A program made the position numbers and the translations under genes. The notes under the pieces are model-generated. The model saw nothing but the letters and a program-made list of their open reading frames with translations. It had not been told where the DNA came from and made no database searches. Positions 51,554 through 60,491 of a DNA stretch of 64,000 nucleotides are shown in pieces (position 1 is the first letter of the stretch; every line of letters starts with the position of its first letter). This stretch comes from Crocinitomicaceae bacterium (lineage in GTDB: Bacteria > Bacteroidota > Bacteroidia > Flavobacteriales_D > Crocinitomicaceae): assembly GCA_022447585.1 (NCBI GenBank), contig JAKVAR010000029.1, forward strand, positions 62,001 to 126,000. Reading direction: 5' to 3'.

Positions 51554-53752
51554 ATGATTCTGACCTTTTGGAGAAAAGCTCATTTAATACTTGCTTTAAC
51601 TTCTGGTATATTCCTTCTAATCACATCAGTTACTGGTGTGATTTTGTCGTTTAAGCCTATTCAGAGTGAATTAAACAACTCTAATATTAGCAACACTCCA
51701 AACAAATCTGTCTCTGAACTATTATATCAGCTCGATTCAAAATATGATGAAATCATCGATTTACAAATAACTGAAGATCGATTAATACGCATTTCAGTAA
51801 TAGATCAAAAGGGCGAATATGACGAATTTTACATCAACGCAAAAACACTAGAAAAGAGCTCTATCATTTCGAAAGAGCCAAGACTATTTGCAATTTCAAA
51901 AGCAATACATAGGTCTTTATTCTTAGGAGTAACCGGAAGAATATTTATTGGCATTTCATCCTTTATGCTTCTTCTTTTATCAATTACTGGAACAATTCTA
52001 CTTATTAAGAGGCAATTAGGTTTAAAAAACATTCTTAAACCAGTATACAAAAGTAATTTCTATAGCTATTGGCATGTAAAACTAGGTCGAATCACACTCA
52101 TTTTCATTATTATTATTGCTGGTAGCGGAACCTATCTATCTCTAGATCGATTTGGCATAATCCCGGAATCAAAGATCGGCAATATCACCCCCTTAATATC
52201 CAAACAAAAAAAAGACACTGAGAAGCTCAGATATCATGCTTTATCGAATGTTTCACTTTCTGACTTGAAATCCATTGAGTATCCATTTTCTGATGATCCA
52301 GAAGATTATTTTATAATCAATTTAATTGATCAAGAAATTCAAATCAATCAAGTCAATGGGCAAATAATTTCTCATGAACAACTTGATTTTAAAACCTTAA
52401 TAGATTTTTACAGTCTCAAATTACACACCGGGCAAGGTAGCATAATTTGGTCTTTATTCTTATGTGTTTCCTCGATTAGCATACTGTTCTTTATTGTATC
52501 AGGCACAAAAATGGCCTTGCTCAGGCTAAATCGGAAAAAACAAACCTTCAATTCCGAAAATAGCGAATATGTCATTTTGGTGGGGTCTGAAGGAGGTAGT
52601 ACTATGACTATTGCCAAAGAGTTTCAACAAATTCTAATACAAAAGGGAAAACGCATATTTCTAGATAACTTGAACAATTATCAAATATACCCACGTTTAA
52701 AGCACCTTATAATATTCACGTCTACCCATGGAGAAGGAATCGCGCCTACAAATGCATCAGAATTCCTAAAGCGATTCAATAATTTCAATCAAGTGAATAA
52801 TTTTCAATATGCCATTGTTGGATTTGGATCTAAAAACTTTCCTCTTTTCTGCCAATTTGCCATTGACGTATCCAACGCTCTACAAGAAAAAGGCCAAGGA
52901 GACGAATTTCTGCCACTTGAGCTTATAAACAATCGGTCATCTGAAGATTTAGATGTATGGCGAAAAAGTTATCTAGAAAAATCCGGTATTCTATCAAATG
53001 AAAAATTGGTTGTCCCTGATACTAAAACACTAAATTTGTTAGACTTTGAATTAGTTTCCAGAACAGATCCTTTTGCTGCTAACAACTTCTCCTTCACTCT
53101 AGAATTAAAAGTCCCTAACACTAATTTTAAATCTGGAGATTTAATTTCAATTTATACCCCAGATAAAGCCCAATTCAGATATTATTCCATAGGCAAGAGC
53201 AAAAACAACAACATTTTACTATTTATTCGAAAGATTGAGAATGGAATTTGTTCTAATTACTTAAGTAACGTTAAACCTGGAGAAATCATTCAGGGTCAAA
53301 TTGAAAAAAATAATCACTTTAACTTCCCACAGCAATCTAAGTCTATAATCACAATCGCTAACGGAGTTGGAATCGCGCCCTTTGTCGGCATGGCAAGAGA
53401 AAACAATATAGGCAAACCTTTTTACTTGTATTGGGGAGCCAAATATCAAGGAGTAATAGACGTAATTGAATCAGACATATCGCATCTTTTACTGAAAAAA
53501 CATATTTCCCAGCGCAAAATCGTTTTGTCTCAAACAGAAAGTACTGAACTAAAATATGTTCAAGATCTCATCTCTAAAGATGAAAAGTTCATCACTCATA
53601 ATTTACTAAAAGGATCTACATTCATGATTTGTGGTTCTATTGCCATGAAAAAAAGTGTCCTGAAAACGTTAGATACTATCTCTACGAAAAACTTAAACCT
53701 CCCTATATCGCATTTTGAAAATGAAGGTTTGATCAAGACTGACTGCTATTAA
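51554..53752 (+). CDS. PepSY membrane protein fused to flavodoxin and flavoprotein reductase
   Basis: The 732-residue protein has four membrane helices (about 12-33, 130-152, 172-192, 297-320) with PepSY-type periplasmic loops and His residues (IHRSLFLGVTGRIF, WHVKLGR, LHTGQGS) as candidate heme ligands. A flavodoxin domain follows (ILVGSEGGSTMTIAKEF at about 337-353, STHGEGIAP), then an FAD/NAD(P)H reductase (FRYYSIGKS for FAD, GVGIAPFVGMAREN for NADPH, FMICGSIAMKKSV). It should move electrons from NAD(P)H across the inner membrane, for example to reduce ferric iron or heme in the periplasm. Confidence 0.88.
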   Translation: MILTFWRKAHLILALTSGIFLLITSVTGVILSFKPIQSELNNSNISNTPNKSVSELLYQLDSKYDEIIDLQITEDRLIRISVIDQKGEYDEFYINAKTLEKSSIISKEPRLFAISKAIHRSLFLGVTGRIFIGISSFMLLLLSITGTILLIKRQLGLKNILKPVYKSNFYSYWHVKLGRITLIFIIIIAGSGTYLSLDRFGIIPESKIGNITPLISKQKKDTEKLRYHALSNVSLSDLKSIEYPFSDDPEDYFIINLIDQEIQINQVNGQIISHEQLDFKTLIDFYSLKLHTGQGSIIWSLFLCVSSISILFFIVSGTKMALLRLNRKKQTFNSENSEYVILVGSEGGSTMTIAKEFQQILIQKGKRIFLDNLNNYQIYPRLKHLIIFTSTHGEGIAPTNASEFLKRFNNFNQVNNFQYAIVGFGSKNFPLFCQFAIDVSNALQEKGQGDEFLPLELINNRSSEDLDVWRKSYLEKSGILSNEKLVVPDTKTLNLLDFELVSRTDPFAANNFSFTLELKVPNTNFKSGDLISIYTPDKAQFRYYSIGKSKNNNILLFIRKIENGICSNYLSNVKPGEIIQGQIEKNNHFNFPQQSKSIITIANGVGIAPFVGMARENNIGKPFYLYWGAKYQGVIDVIESDISHLLLKKHISQRKIVLSQTESTELKYVQDLISKDEKFITHNLLKGSTFMICGSIAMKKSVLKTLDTISTKNLNLPISHFENEGLIKTDCY

Positions 53753-53944
53753 ACATAAATATCGCGATTAATGAGGAATAGTATAGTGCTGAACCTCGGA
53801 CCCTGTTCAAATTAAAGAAATCGCTCTGGTATAAATTCAATAGATGAAAATTGATCGAGAGAAACTTAAGCTAAGTTGGTTCTTAATGAAGAATTAGTAT
53901 TGTCTTAAGAATTGAAAATTAAGAGTATGAACCATACTAAAAAC

Positions 53945-54271
53945 CTAGTTCAACTCATTAGTTATAAACAAGCGCATTTCAGCCAGGTTCAATAAATCAG
54001 AAGCCATTTCATATTCTTTTTTAGATAAACTCAACGTTATATCGGAATAGGAAGTCATTATTGAATAACGTGTAATTTTACCTGTTCTATGAATGGCGGC
54101 AGTATGAATATTATTCAACCCAAAAAAACTTGCTTTAAAATTTATAAAGTCGCTTTGACCTAGCACAAGGATTAAATTTCCGAAACACATTTGTAGATCT
54201 TTACAACAATTACATTGTGATATGTATCCGAATGAATTTGAGTGAATAAGGGAATGATTGTTTTCTCGCAT
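53945..54271 (-). CDS. DUF6686-like small protein, copy 2
   Basis: The 108-residue protein (SFGYISQCNCCKDLQMCFGNLILVL ... LSLSKKEYEMASDLLNLAEMRLF) is a close paralogue of the protein at 48040-48366. It lies 12 bp after the intact hemerythrin-like gene, so the pair is probably one operon. The clustered cysteines could bind metal or Fe-S, but function is unknown. A third, diverged member is at 58564-58884. Confidence 0.78.
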   Translation of the reverse strand: MRENNHSLIHSNSFGYISQCNCCKDLQMCFGNLILVLGQSDFINFKASFFGLNNIHTAAIHRTGKITRYSIMTSYSDITLSLSKKEYEMASDLLNLAEMRLFITNELN

Positions 54272-54283
54272 CGTTTACTTGTA

Positions 54284-54790
54284 CTATGAGTTAATTATTT
54301 TTTCTTCAATCCAAGCGTGTTTCTTTAATTCTAAATCAAAATTTTCAATGCGTTGAATAAGCAATTGACAAAATGGATTACTGGCATATTTAGATTTCTT
54401 AAGAAGAGCTATAATTTCACTTAAAAAAGGCTCTTGATCCTCATGGGAATGTGAATTCTCATTAGCTGATTTAGCCGGAATGGAATTATTCAAAAATGCT
54501 GGGAAAGTAATTCTTTCTTCAACATCCATATGAACCTTAAGCGAAACCTGAAACTTCATAAACAAGTTTAGAATAATTGGTAACGATTTAGAGTTGGGAG
54601 TTAATTTTATGAGTCCTAAAAAATTTTGCTCAATTCTGGGAATCAATTCATGTTCAAACCTCCAATGAGAGGCTTTAAGGTATGCAATTACATCTTCAGG
54701 CTTAGAAGTTGCATAGACTATTTCCCTGACATCATTATAAATATCATGCTCAAAACCGAATCCATTCTTGTCTAAATATAATTCCTTCAT
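54284..54790 (-). CDS. Hemerythrin-domain protein (RIC/YtfE-like)
   Basis: The 168-residue protein fits the layout of repair-of-iron-centres proteins: ASHWRFEHELIPRIEQNF (about 40-57), SLKVHMDVEERITFPAFL (about 92-109), SHSHEDQEPFLSEIIALLKKSKYASNPFC (about 118-146) and ELKKHAWIEEKI, giving the His and Glu ligands of a di-iron site. The N-terminal ScdA-type domain with its cysteine is missing. YtfE/RIC proteins repair Fe-S clusters damaged by NO or oxidation. A decayed copy exists at 48380-48669. Its promoter carries the dyad also present at suf. Confidence 0.8.
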   Translation of the reverse strand: MKELYLDKNGFGFEHDIYNDVREIVYATSKPEDVIAYLKASHWRFEHELIPRIEQNFLGLIKLTPNSKSLPIILNLFMKFQVSLKVHMDVEERITFPAFLNNSIPAKSANENSHSHEDQEPFLSEIIALLKKSKYASNPFCQLLIQRIENFDLELKKHAWIEEKIINS

Positions 54791-54818
54791 TTATAATAAT
54801 TTTTCACATTCAATACAG

Positions 54819-54826
54819 TAAAGTTA
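54819..54826 (-). promoter_or_regulatory. Putative -7 box of the hemerythrin gene
   Basis: TAACTTTA on the minus strand is one base from TAnnTTTG and lies 28 bases before the ATG. Its centre is 35 bp from the dyad centre. Confidence 0.4.
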
Positions 54827-54847
54827 CATTGAGATTCGATGCCGAGC

Positions 54848-54867
54848 AATACCCTATTATTGGTATA
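54848..54867. promoter_or_regulatory. AATACC-N8-GGTATA dyad upstream of the hemerythrin gene
   Basis: One arm base differs from the perfect dyad. Position relative to the -7 box (35 bp) equals that of the site at 60521-60540, typical for an activator touching RNA polymerase. Confidence 0.55.
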
Positions 54868-55362
54868 ATCTGTCAAAAATCATCATTATAAACAACATTT
54901 TTCATGGAATCTAAATTTATCAAAGAATCAGAGATACAATCATAAAAAATCATCCAAATATTTCCATAAAAAAGGATGTCAAACAATTTAATGAATCCCA
55001 AATTGAACAATGGAGCGGTACCATTAAGCAATTAATTGTGTTACAAATTTATTGAGAACAAGTTCAACTGCATGATATGCAAACGATCAATCAAAATTAT
55101 AATTGGCAGGTTAGTCCGAGTATAAAGTCAAGTTTAACTTATGTTAGACATTAAACCTCCCCCACATGCATGAACCACAAGCTATTCCAACACAATTCCT
55201 TCTAATAAAATAAAGCCTATCATAATCTATAATTCTCTATTCAGAACAAACACCTAAAATTACCATAGGAGAAAAAGGCAAATTTTTACCGTTTATCTTG
55301 AGTAATTTATGACTTAATTTTAACAGTACTCTTCAAGATTTGTGTGGGTATTATTTAGAAAA
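54868..55362 (+). other. Gene-free region with a possible relic ORF
   Basis: From the ATG at 54904 the plus strand reads MESKFIKESEIQS then, after a shift, KNHPNISIKKDVKQFNESQIEQWSG in pieces, a stop, and EQVQLHDMQTINQNYNWQVSP up to about 55153. The mix suggests a decayed gene, but I cannot name it. The remainder to 55362 is AT-rich and featureless. Confidence 0.3.
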
Positions 55363-56319
55363 TTACAGTTGGACAACCTCAAATGTTGGGTACCCTTTTA
55401 TACCTGAATCGTTATAAAAATCAATAAAGTGCATCTTGTAATATATACCAGCAAACGTTTTCACAATGTATATTTTATTTGGATCTACAATATAGACAGC
55501 ATTGTCATAATCATACGTTTTCCAGTTATAGCCTATGTAATTTAAATTACTCGAATAATTTGCAGAAACAGCATCATTATAATCGACTAATTCAAAAGAC
55601 TTATCCTCAATCAAAGCTGCTTGTGTTTCAAATCGATTCAATAAAACTCCAGTTACAACGTAAATTGTAGCTGGATCATTAAACAAGTGCGTGTATTGAG
55701 TAAACATTAAATCCCATGAATCTTTGCTTGGAGCAATATCAACAACGCCATCATTAAATGAAAAATAAGTAAAACTTGTATTATCATCCTTGGTCACAAT
55801 CATTTCTTGAGCTATGACACTGGTTAAATCACCAACTTCAATTGTGAATGTGCTTGCAGTATAATCATTAATCATCAACTTTTTAAACCCCAAATGTGTC
55901 CCAGCACTATTGTATCCTAGATCAATTACATATGTCTTATCAACATTTGTCCAATCTCCAATAGCGGTAGAATCAAGGTTTCCAGTTTGTTTATCCCAAT
56001 GCCAATCTAAACCAACATCAGATGTAATTTGATCAAAAGCTAAATCACTTCTATGCACTCCCATTCCTTTGGAAGTATTCAGAACAACATGCCAACCGTC
56101 ATCATTAGATTCAAAACCTAAATCCCAATCCGTTTTATCATTCGTTGAAATTACACTGTTCGTTTCTAAATCATAAAACAATTGATTTGCATAATCCTCC
56201 CCCATTGGTATTTGCGAGACCTGACCTTCTCCAGCTTCATGCTTCGGAATAGGTATCTCATCCTTCTTACAAGAGATTAAACCAAATAATACACAAATAA
56301 TAATTACGCCAAATCTCAT
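55363..56319 (-). CDS. HmuY-like heme-binding lipoprotein
   Basis: The 318-residue protein has a lipoprotein signal (MRFGVIIICVLFGLISCKKDE) and the HmuY-family layout: YANQLFYDLETNSVISTNDKTDWDLGFESND, then DSWDLMFTQYTH, and the C-terminal NYIGYNWKTYDYDNAVYIVDPNKIYIVKTFAGIYYKMHFIDFYNDSGIKGYPTFE. Porphyromonas HmuY takes heme from host proteins and passes it to the receptor HmuR. The TonB-dependent receptor gene ends 1 bp upstream, which supports a heme-capture role; heme ligands cannot be assigned by eye. Confidence 0.85.
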   Translation of the reverse strand: MRFGVIIICVLFGLISCKKDEIPIPKHEAGEGQVSQIPMGEDYANQLFYDLETNSVISTNDKTDWDLGFESNDDGWHVVLNTSKGMGVHRSDLAFDQITSDVGLDWHWDKQTGNLDSTAIGDWTNVDKTYVIDLGYNSAGTHLGFKKLMINDYTASTFTIEVGDLTSVIAQEMIVTKDDNTSFTYFSFNDGVVDIAPSKDSWDLMFTQYTHLFNDPATIYVVTGVLLNRFETQAALIEDKSFELVDYNDAVSANYSSNLNYIGYNWKTYDYDNAVYIVDPNKIYIVKTFAGIYYKMHFIDFYNDSGIKGYPTFEVVQL

Positions 56320-56320
56320 T

Positions 56321-58567
56321 TTAATTCTTTTTAAGTTTAAGCTTATAGATCATTGAAAAGAAAATTGAAGTTCCTTTACCTACATTAAAATTTCCAGCAC
56401 TCGAATGAATTGCCTGAACTTGCCCCGTTACATTGACAGTTTGTACGTTTAGCACATTTTTAGCACCAATTGTTAGTACTAAATTACGATCCTTCAACAG
56501 CTGCGAAGAAAAACTAACATCTAAAATATTAAAACCGTCTTGTCGACTTTCTACAACCTCATCGTTTGAATTTAGTGAATAAGTTTGAAGGCGTCCATTA
56601 AATTTATAGAACGTATTAAATGACAAACGCTTTTTGATGATATCAAACTCGGAATTGACTCCAATTTCAGGAGAGAAAAGATAGTTCGACGTTGAAGTTG
56701 AATTACTTAAATAGTTAAACCTTCCAATATAAGCCAAATCAAGGGTTAAGCGTAATCTTTGTTGGCGAAAAACAAATTTCAATCTATTGGAGATCGAACT
56801 AAATTCGCCAATATTTACATAAGAATAGCTACCATCTTCCTTAACAGCCAATGATATTAAATTTTCAATTTCATTATATGAACCATTCCATTCCATTTTA
56901 TACATTCCATTGCTTTTCATACTTTTGATCCAATTCAAGTTTAGCGAATAATTCCAACTCGATTCTGGTTTTAAATTTGGATTTCCTGTTATATCGTGAT
57001 TTACATCAACAAAGTCCAAGTACATTTCTTTCATACTTGGAGCTCTAAAACCACGCGCGACAGAACCTCTAACTGAAATTCTTTTCACTCGATACAAAAG
57101 ATTTAATGAAGGAATAAGTGGACTTTCAAAATTCGTGTTATAGGCGTATCTTAGTCCTGGTTTAACAATTAATGAATCTGTGATTTTCCAGTCTAGCGTA
57201 ATAAAGCCAGCATAATCTCCCATATCCTGTTCTCCACTTTCAATGCGTCTTCCCCAACCTGTATAATTATACAAATCAACTCCGATCTGATAATCTAGCT
57301 TCTTATGCAATCGAGATATAAACTCCATTCGTGCCATGGTATTATCAAATCTTGAAGTATCCTGCGACCCATTTGACTCTGAAAGTAGTTGATCTAAAGA
57401 CGTCAGATCTATGATATACGTATTCTTTTTTCTTTTAAAAAAATTGTGCGCTAGTAATAGCTTCAATTTACTCTTTCTAATCGTGAAATCATTCACGAAA
57501 GAAACATCTAACCTTTGCGTATTATAATAATCATCAAAAGCCGTTTCATAATAAGGTGCCTTAGGCATCCCTCTATTCATAATTTCTTCATGAAAGTAGC
57601 TTCCCGATATACTTGACTGCCAATTCTTCATTCGAAAATCATACCTCACATTTCCAAAATACTGTTCCTTTGGCTTCCATGTTTTAACTCGATTGGAATC
57701 AGCAAGCCTTTCCTTTGGGAACTCAATAAAGGGGTCATTCGCAGACCAACCGTCAAAATAATTTCTCCCTCCATTTATACTTAAAGAATTTTTCCCTTTA
57801 CTAAACGAAACCGTTCCATTCAAATTATAAACACCGCTGGACTCATAGAAAGGTGCTAAAATGATTTCAACACCTTGGCTCGTCTTTTTCTTGGTAATTA
57901 TATTGATTGTACCGGCCAAAGCATTTGTACCATAATTGACCGAAAGCGGCCCTTCAATAATTTCAATTCGTTCGACATTATTTAAGTTTACTTGACTTAA
58001 ATCAATGTTTCCATTTTGACGACCTATAACTGGAACACCATCAATAAGTATTTTAATGTTTTGACCTGTAGCTCCTCCGATTTCCATTGAACTACCAAGT
58101 ATGTTATCCTGAGAAATTCGAATATTGGTCTTATAGACTAATATCTCAGATAAGTTAACCGCCCCAGATTTTTGAATTTGTTCCGCCGTAATGACATCAA
58201 TTTTTTGAACAGCCTTTTCCAGACTAGTAGCTTTTAATTGAGCCGTTACAACCATTTCTTCAATCTGCTGCAGCTTAATTAGACTGAATTTATTTGTTGA
58301 CTGAAGCCATAAGGTGTCTGTGAATGGATAATAGCCAAGAGCATAGATCTTAACATATACTTTTTCCTCGAATTTAGAATAGAATCTTGACTTACCATTC
58401 CAATCCGATATCGTGTTTTCAACTTGTGTTGAATCAATATAAGAAATAACAGAAACTTTTGCTTGGGCAACGGGATCTCCGGTTTCATCTTCAACAATTA
58501 CAATGTTTTGTGACCATATATTGGAAGAAACAACTAATAATACGATTACTAAAATTATTCTAGTCAT
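56321..58567 (-). CDS. TonB-dependent receptor, probable heme receptor
   Basis: The 748-residue protein has a signal peptide, a carboxypeptidase-regulatory-like domain (VEDETGDPVAQAKVSVISYIDS), a plug (IEEMVVTAQLK, LSEILVYKTNIRISQDN, IKILIDGVPVIGRQNG, VERIEIIEGPLSVNYGTNALAGTINIITKK) and a beta-barrel ending FFSMIYKLKLKKN. It lies between the DUF6686-like gene (4-bp ATGA overlap) and the HmuY-like gene (1-bp gap), so it is probably the HmuR counterpart for heme import. Confidence 0.9.
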   Translation of the reverse strand: MTRIILVIVLLVVSSNIWSQNIVIVEDETGDPVAQAKVSVISYIDSTQVENTISDWNGKSRFYSKFEEKVYVKIYALGYYPFTDTLWLQSTNKFSLIKLQQIEEMVVTAQLKATSLEKAVQKIDVITAEQIQKSGAVNLSEILVYKTNIRISQDNILGSSMEIGGATGQNIKILIDGVPVIGRQNGNIDLSQVNLNNVERIEIIEGPLSVNYGTNALAGTINIITKKKTSQGVEIILAPFYESSGVYNLNGTVSFSKGKNSLSINGGRNYFDGWSANDPFIEFPKERLADSNRVKTWKPKEQYFGNVRYDFRMKNWQSSISGSYFHEEIMNRGMPKAPYYETAFDDYYNTQRLDVSFVNDFTIRKSKLKLLLAHNFFKRKKNTYIIDLTSLDQLLSESNGSQDTSRFDNTMARMEFISRLHKKLDYQIGVDLYNYTGWGRRIESGEQDMGDYAGFITLDWKITDSLIVKPGLRYAYNTNFESPLIPSLNLLYRVKRISVRGSVARGFRAPSMKEMYLDFVDVNHDITGNPNLKPESSWNYSLNLNWIKSMKSNGMYKMEWNGSYNEIENLISLAVKEDGSYSYVNIGEFSSISNRLKFVFRQQRLRLTLDLAYIGRFNYLSNSTSTSNYLFSPEIGVNSEFDIIKKRLSFNTFYKFNGRLQTYSLNSNDEVVESRQDGFNILDVSFSSQLLKDRNLVLTIGAKNVLNVQTVNVTGQVQAIHSSAGNFNVGKGTSIFFSMIYKLKLKKN

Positions 58568-58884
58568 AGCTTTACGATATCATTAACATCTTTCATATAT
58601 ATTGCAATGTCTATCAATTCTAAAGACAATACTAACTCATCATAAGTTAGACATAAATATGTATTCTTCGTTAGTTTAATTTGCACTCCGATTGAAGGGT
58701 CAGAAAGATTGTGTGAAAACTCTAAATCCCTTTTCATTTTATTTAAGTTAAACTCTATTGTACTCAATTGATCATTTGACAGAAAACTAAGCACTCCATG
58801 CAATTTCAAATGAAAACACTCACAATTGTAGCAATAACTAACACTCCCTACTTTATTTGTGTTTAACTCTAAAAACTCACTCAT
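58564..58884 (-). CDS. DUF6686-like small protein, diverged third copy
   Basis: The 106-residue protein keeps the pattern of the two copies at 48 and 54 kb: VGSVSYCYNCECFHLKLHGVLSFL (clustered cysteines) and TYLCLTYDELVLSLELIDIAIYMKDV at the end. It is the first gene of the heme receptor operon, overlapping the receptor start by 4 bp. A link of this family with heme or iron is inferred from all three positions. Confidence 0.7.
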   Translation of the reverse strand: MSEFLELNTNKVGSVSYCYNCECFHLKLHGVLSFLSNDQLSTIEFNLNKMKRDLEFSHNLSDPSIGVQIKLTKNTYLCLTYDELVLSLELIDIAIYMKDVNDIVKL

Positions 58885-59258
58885 TTATTACTTAATTAGA
58901 TACTAAATAAACCATTTTGAAATGACAATTTCATTTGTATTTGCATTGCACATATTCAAAAGAAAGAATCATATTTTCTAACTTTTACGCCTAACATTTT
59001 TTTAAACAAACACCTATTTGAATTTCGTAAATCCAACGTGTAATAACGACCTTACTACTGCACAATTCCAAAGCACTAATAGATACGTATTTGAAAATCA
59101 AAAAAAGATTGTGGCTACTATAGTAGCCACAATCTTGATTTCTAAAGCTTTATCAGTGAATAACAAAAAACATTGACAAAAAGTGATAGATATTATTCCT
59201 TTTGCACTTCACATACATTTTTTAAGTAGACTTTTTTCGAATAACTTCACTCTGTTTT
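58885..59258. other. Intergenic region between two minus-strand transcription units
   Basis: Its right half holds the 32-bp terminator palindrome of the gene at 59259-60455; its left half must contain the promoter of the heme-receptor operon. A weak TTTAG-TAT-CTAAT element (58898-58915 region) resembles half sites of the 21-bp palindrome but with other spacing. No AATACC dyad is present here. Confidence 0.4.
59101..59136 (-). terminator. Terminator of the secreted HmuY-like gene
   Basis: AAGATTGTGGCTAC and its exact complement form a perfect 32-bp palindrome (59105-59136); on the minus strand it is followed by a run of seven T. Confidence 0.9.
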
Positions 59259-60455
59259 TTAATGCTTAATAATAATCTTTTCCACAGAAACGTTTCCAGC
59301 GTCATCTTTTATGTGCATAAAATAGAATCCCTCGTCAAAATTTGAAACATTAATCATTGATTCTACTCCGGTATAAACCACTTGACCACTAGCATTAACA
59401 ATGCTTAAAGAATTAATTGAGTAAACAGAACTAATATTCAATATGTTACTCGCAGGATTAGGGTAAACATCAACTGTTGCTCCCATGTATTCTGGAACAC
59501 CTGCAGATTCAACTTTTTCTTTTGTGAAATTAACAACTCCCGTTGAAGAACCTTCGAAGCCTGTAAAAACTACTTTCCAAACATCGTCGTTTTCTAACTT
59601 AACGAAGTAAGACAAATCTGCTACTATTTCGTAAGTAAATAAACTCATATTAAATGATTTCCAATCATAACCAATGGTATTAATCTCAGGTTCAAATGTA
59701 GCATAAGTGCTTGTTGATACAGGTTGACTTTCAACCTTAGAAACTTCTACACTACTATTTTGCAAAACACCTGTCACAGAGCTAATATATCCTGGAGCTA
59801 ATTCCAATACATAATTTGTAAAAACAACATCCCAATCTGAGCTTAAAGGTTCTCTATCTGTAATAGATTCAGTTAAAATATTGTAGTACACGAAGTTCTT
59901 TCCAACATAACTCGATTTACTAATAACTTCCACCACTTCATTTGAATTGTCTAATAAATCAAACTTTATACTGTAATCTCCTCCAGCTAAAGATTCAATA
60001 AGTAACTTTCTAAAAGTCCCGTTACTCAATTCCAAAACAAATATTCTCGAACCTTGAATCTGATGAGTAATCGTATTGTATTCACCCCATCCTAAGTCAG
60101 TTGCAGACATTGGGTCTCCAACTACGTTCAGCGCACCTAAAGACCAACTCTCGTAGTCATTAAGAGCAGTTTCCCAAGTGGTAGCCATCCCATTAGTATC
60201 AACTGTTGTCCAATCTCCAACCACTCCAGGATAAACCCAAAGACTAGATCTCTTATTATTCAATCTCACCGCTGCACCGAAAGCATCCAAATCAAAGGCT
60301 AAATCCCATGAATCTATTTGCTCACTTGCCACTTCTCCATTCTCGAAACTATAGTAAGACTCATTGGCATAACCTGCCCCTAGAGTAACTACATCTGCCG
60401 TTTGTGCCATAGACAAGGAGGACATCCCCAATACTATTGCTAGAATTTTTTTCAT
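59259..60455 (-). CDS. T9SS-secreted HmuY-like protein, candidate hemophore
   Basis: The 398-residue protein has a signal peptide (MKKILAIVLGMSSLSMAQ), a body that parallels the HmuY-like lipoprotein (YANESYYSFENGEVASEQIDSWDLAFDLDAFG, GDWTTVDTNG, LSSDWDVVFTNY, NTIGYDWKSFNMSLFTYEIVADLSYFVKLENDDVWKVVFTGFEGSSTGVVNF) and a C-terminal T9SS sorting domain (ATVDVYPNPASNILNISSV ... FDEGFYFMHI ... VEKIIIKH). It is thus probably a secreted or surface HmuY-type heme scavenger. It is a single gene with a strong promoter region (two dyads and a palindrome) and terminator. Confidence 0.85.
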   Translation of the reverse strand: MKKILAIVLGMSSLSMAQTADVVTLGAGYANESYYSFENGEVASEQIDSWDLAFDLDAFGAAVRLNNKRSSLWVYPGVVGDWTTVDTNGMATTWETALNDYESWSLGALNVVGDPMSATDLGWGEYNTITHQIQGSRIFVLELSNGTFRKLLIESLAGGDYSIKFDLLDNSNEVVEVISKSSYVGKNFVYYNILTESITDREPLSSDWDVVFTNYVLELAPGYISSVTGVLQNSSVEVSKVESQPVSTSTYATFEPEINTIGYDWKSFNMSLFTYEIVADLSYFVKLENDDVWKVVFTGFEGSSTGVVNFTKEKVESAGVPEYMGATVDVYPNPASNILNISSVYSINSLSIVNASGQVVYTGVESMINVSNFDEGFYFMHIKDDAGNVSVEKIIIKH

Positions 60456-60463
60456 CTTATTTT

Positions 60464-60484
60464 TATTTAGATTAATTATAAATA
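60464..60484. promoter_or_regulatory. Palindrome over the start of the secreted HmuY-like transcript
   Basis: Arms TATTTAG and ATAAATA around ATTAATT match the reverse complement of the 48799-48819 palindrome at 18 of 21 positions. It lies between the -7 box and the ATG, about +1 to +21, as for a repressor site. Confidence 0.5.
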
Positions 60485-60491
60485 ATTAACG

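Noticed and set aside
53925..53939. AGTATG-AAC-CATACT palindrome downstream of the PepSY gene
   Set aside because: Arms of six bases without a T run or promoter context; too short to call a terminator or operator.
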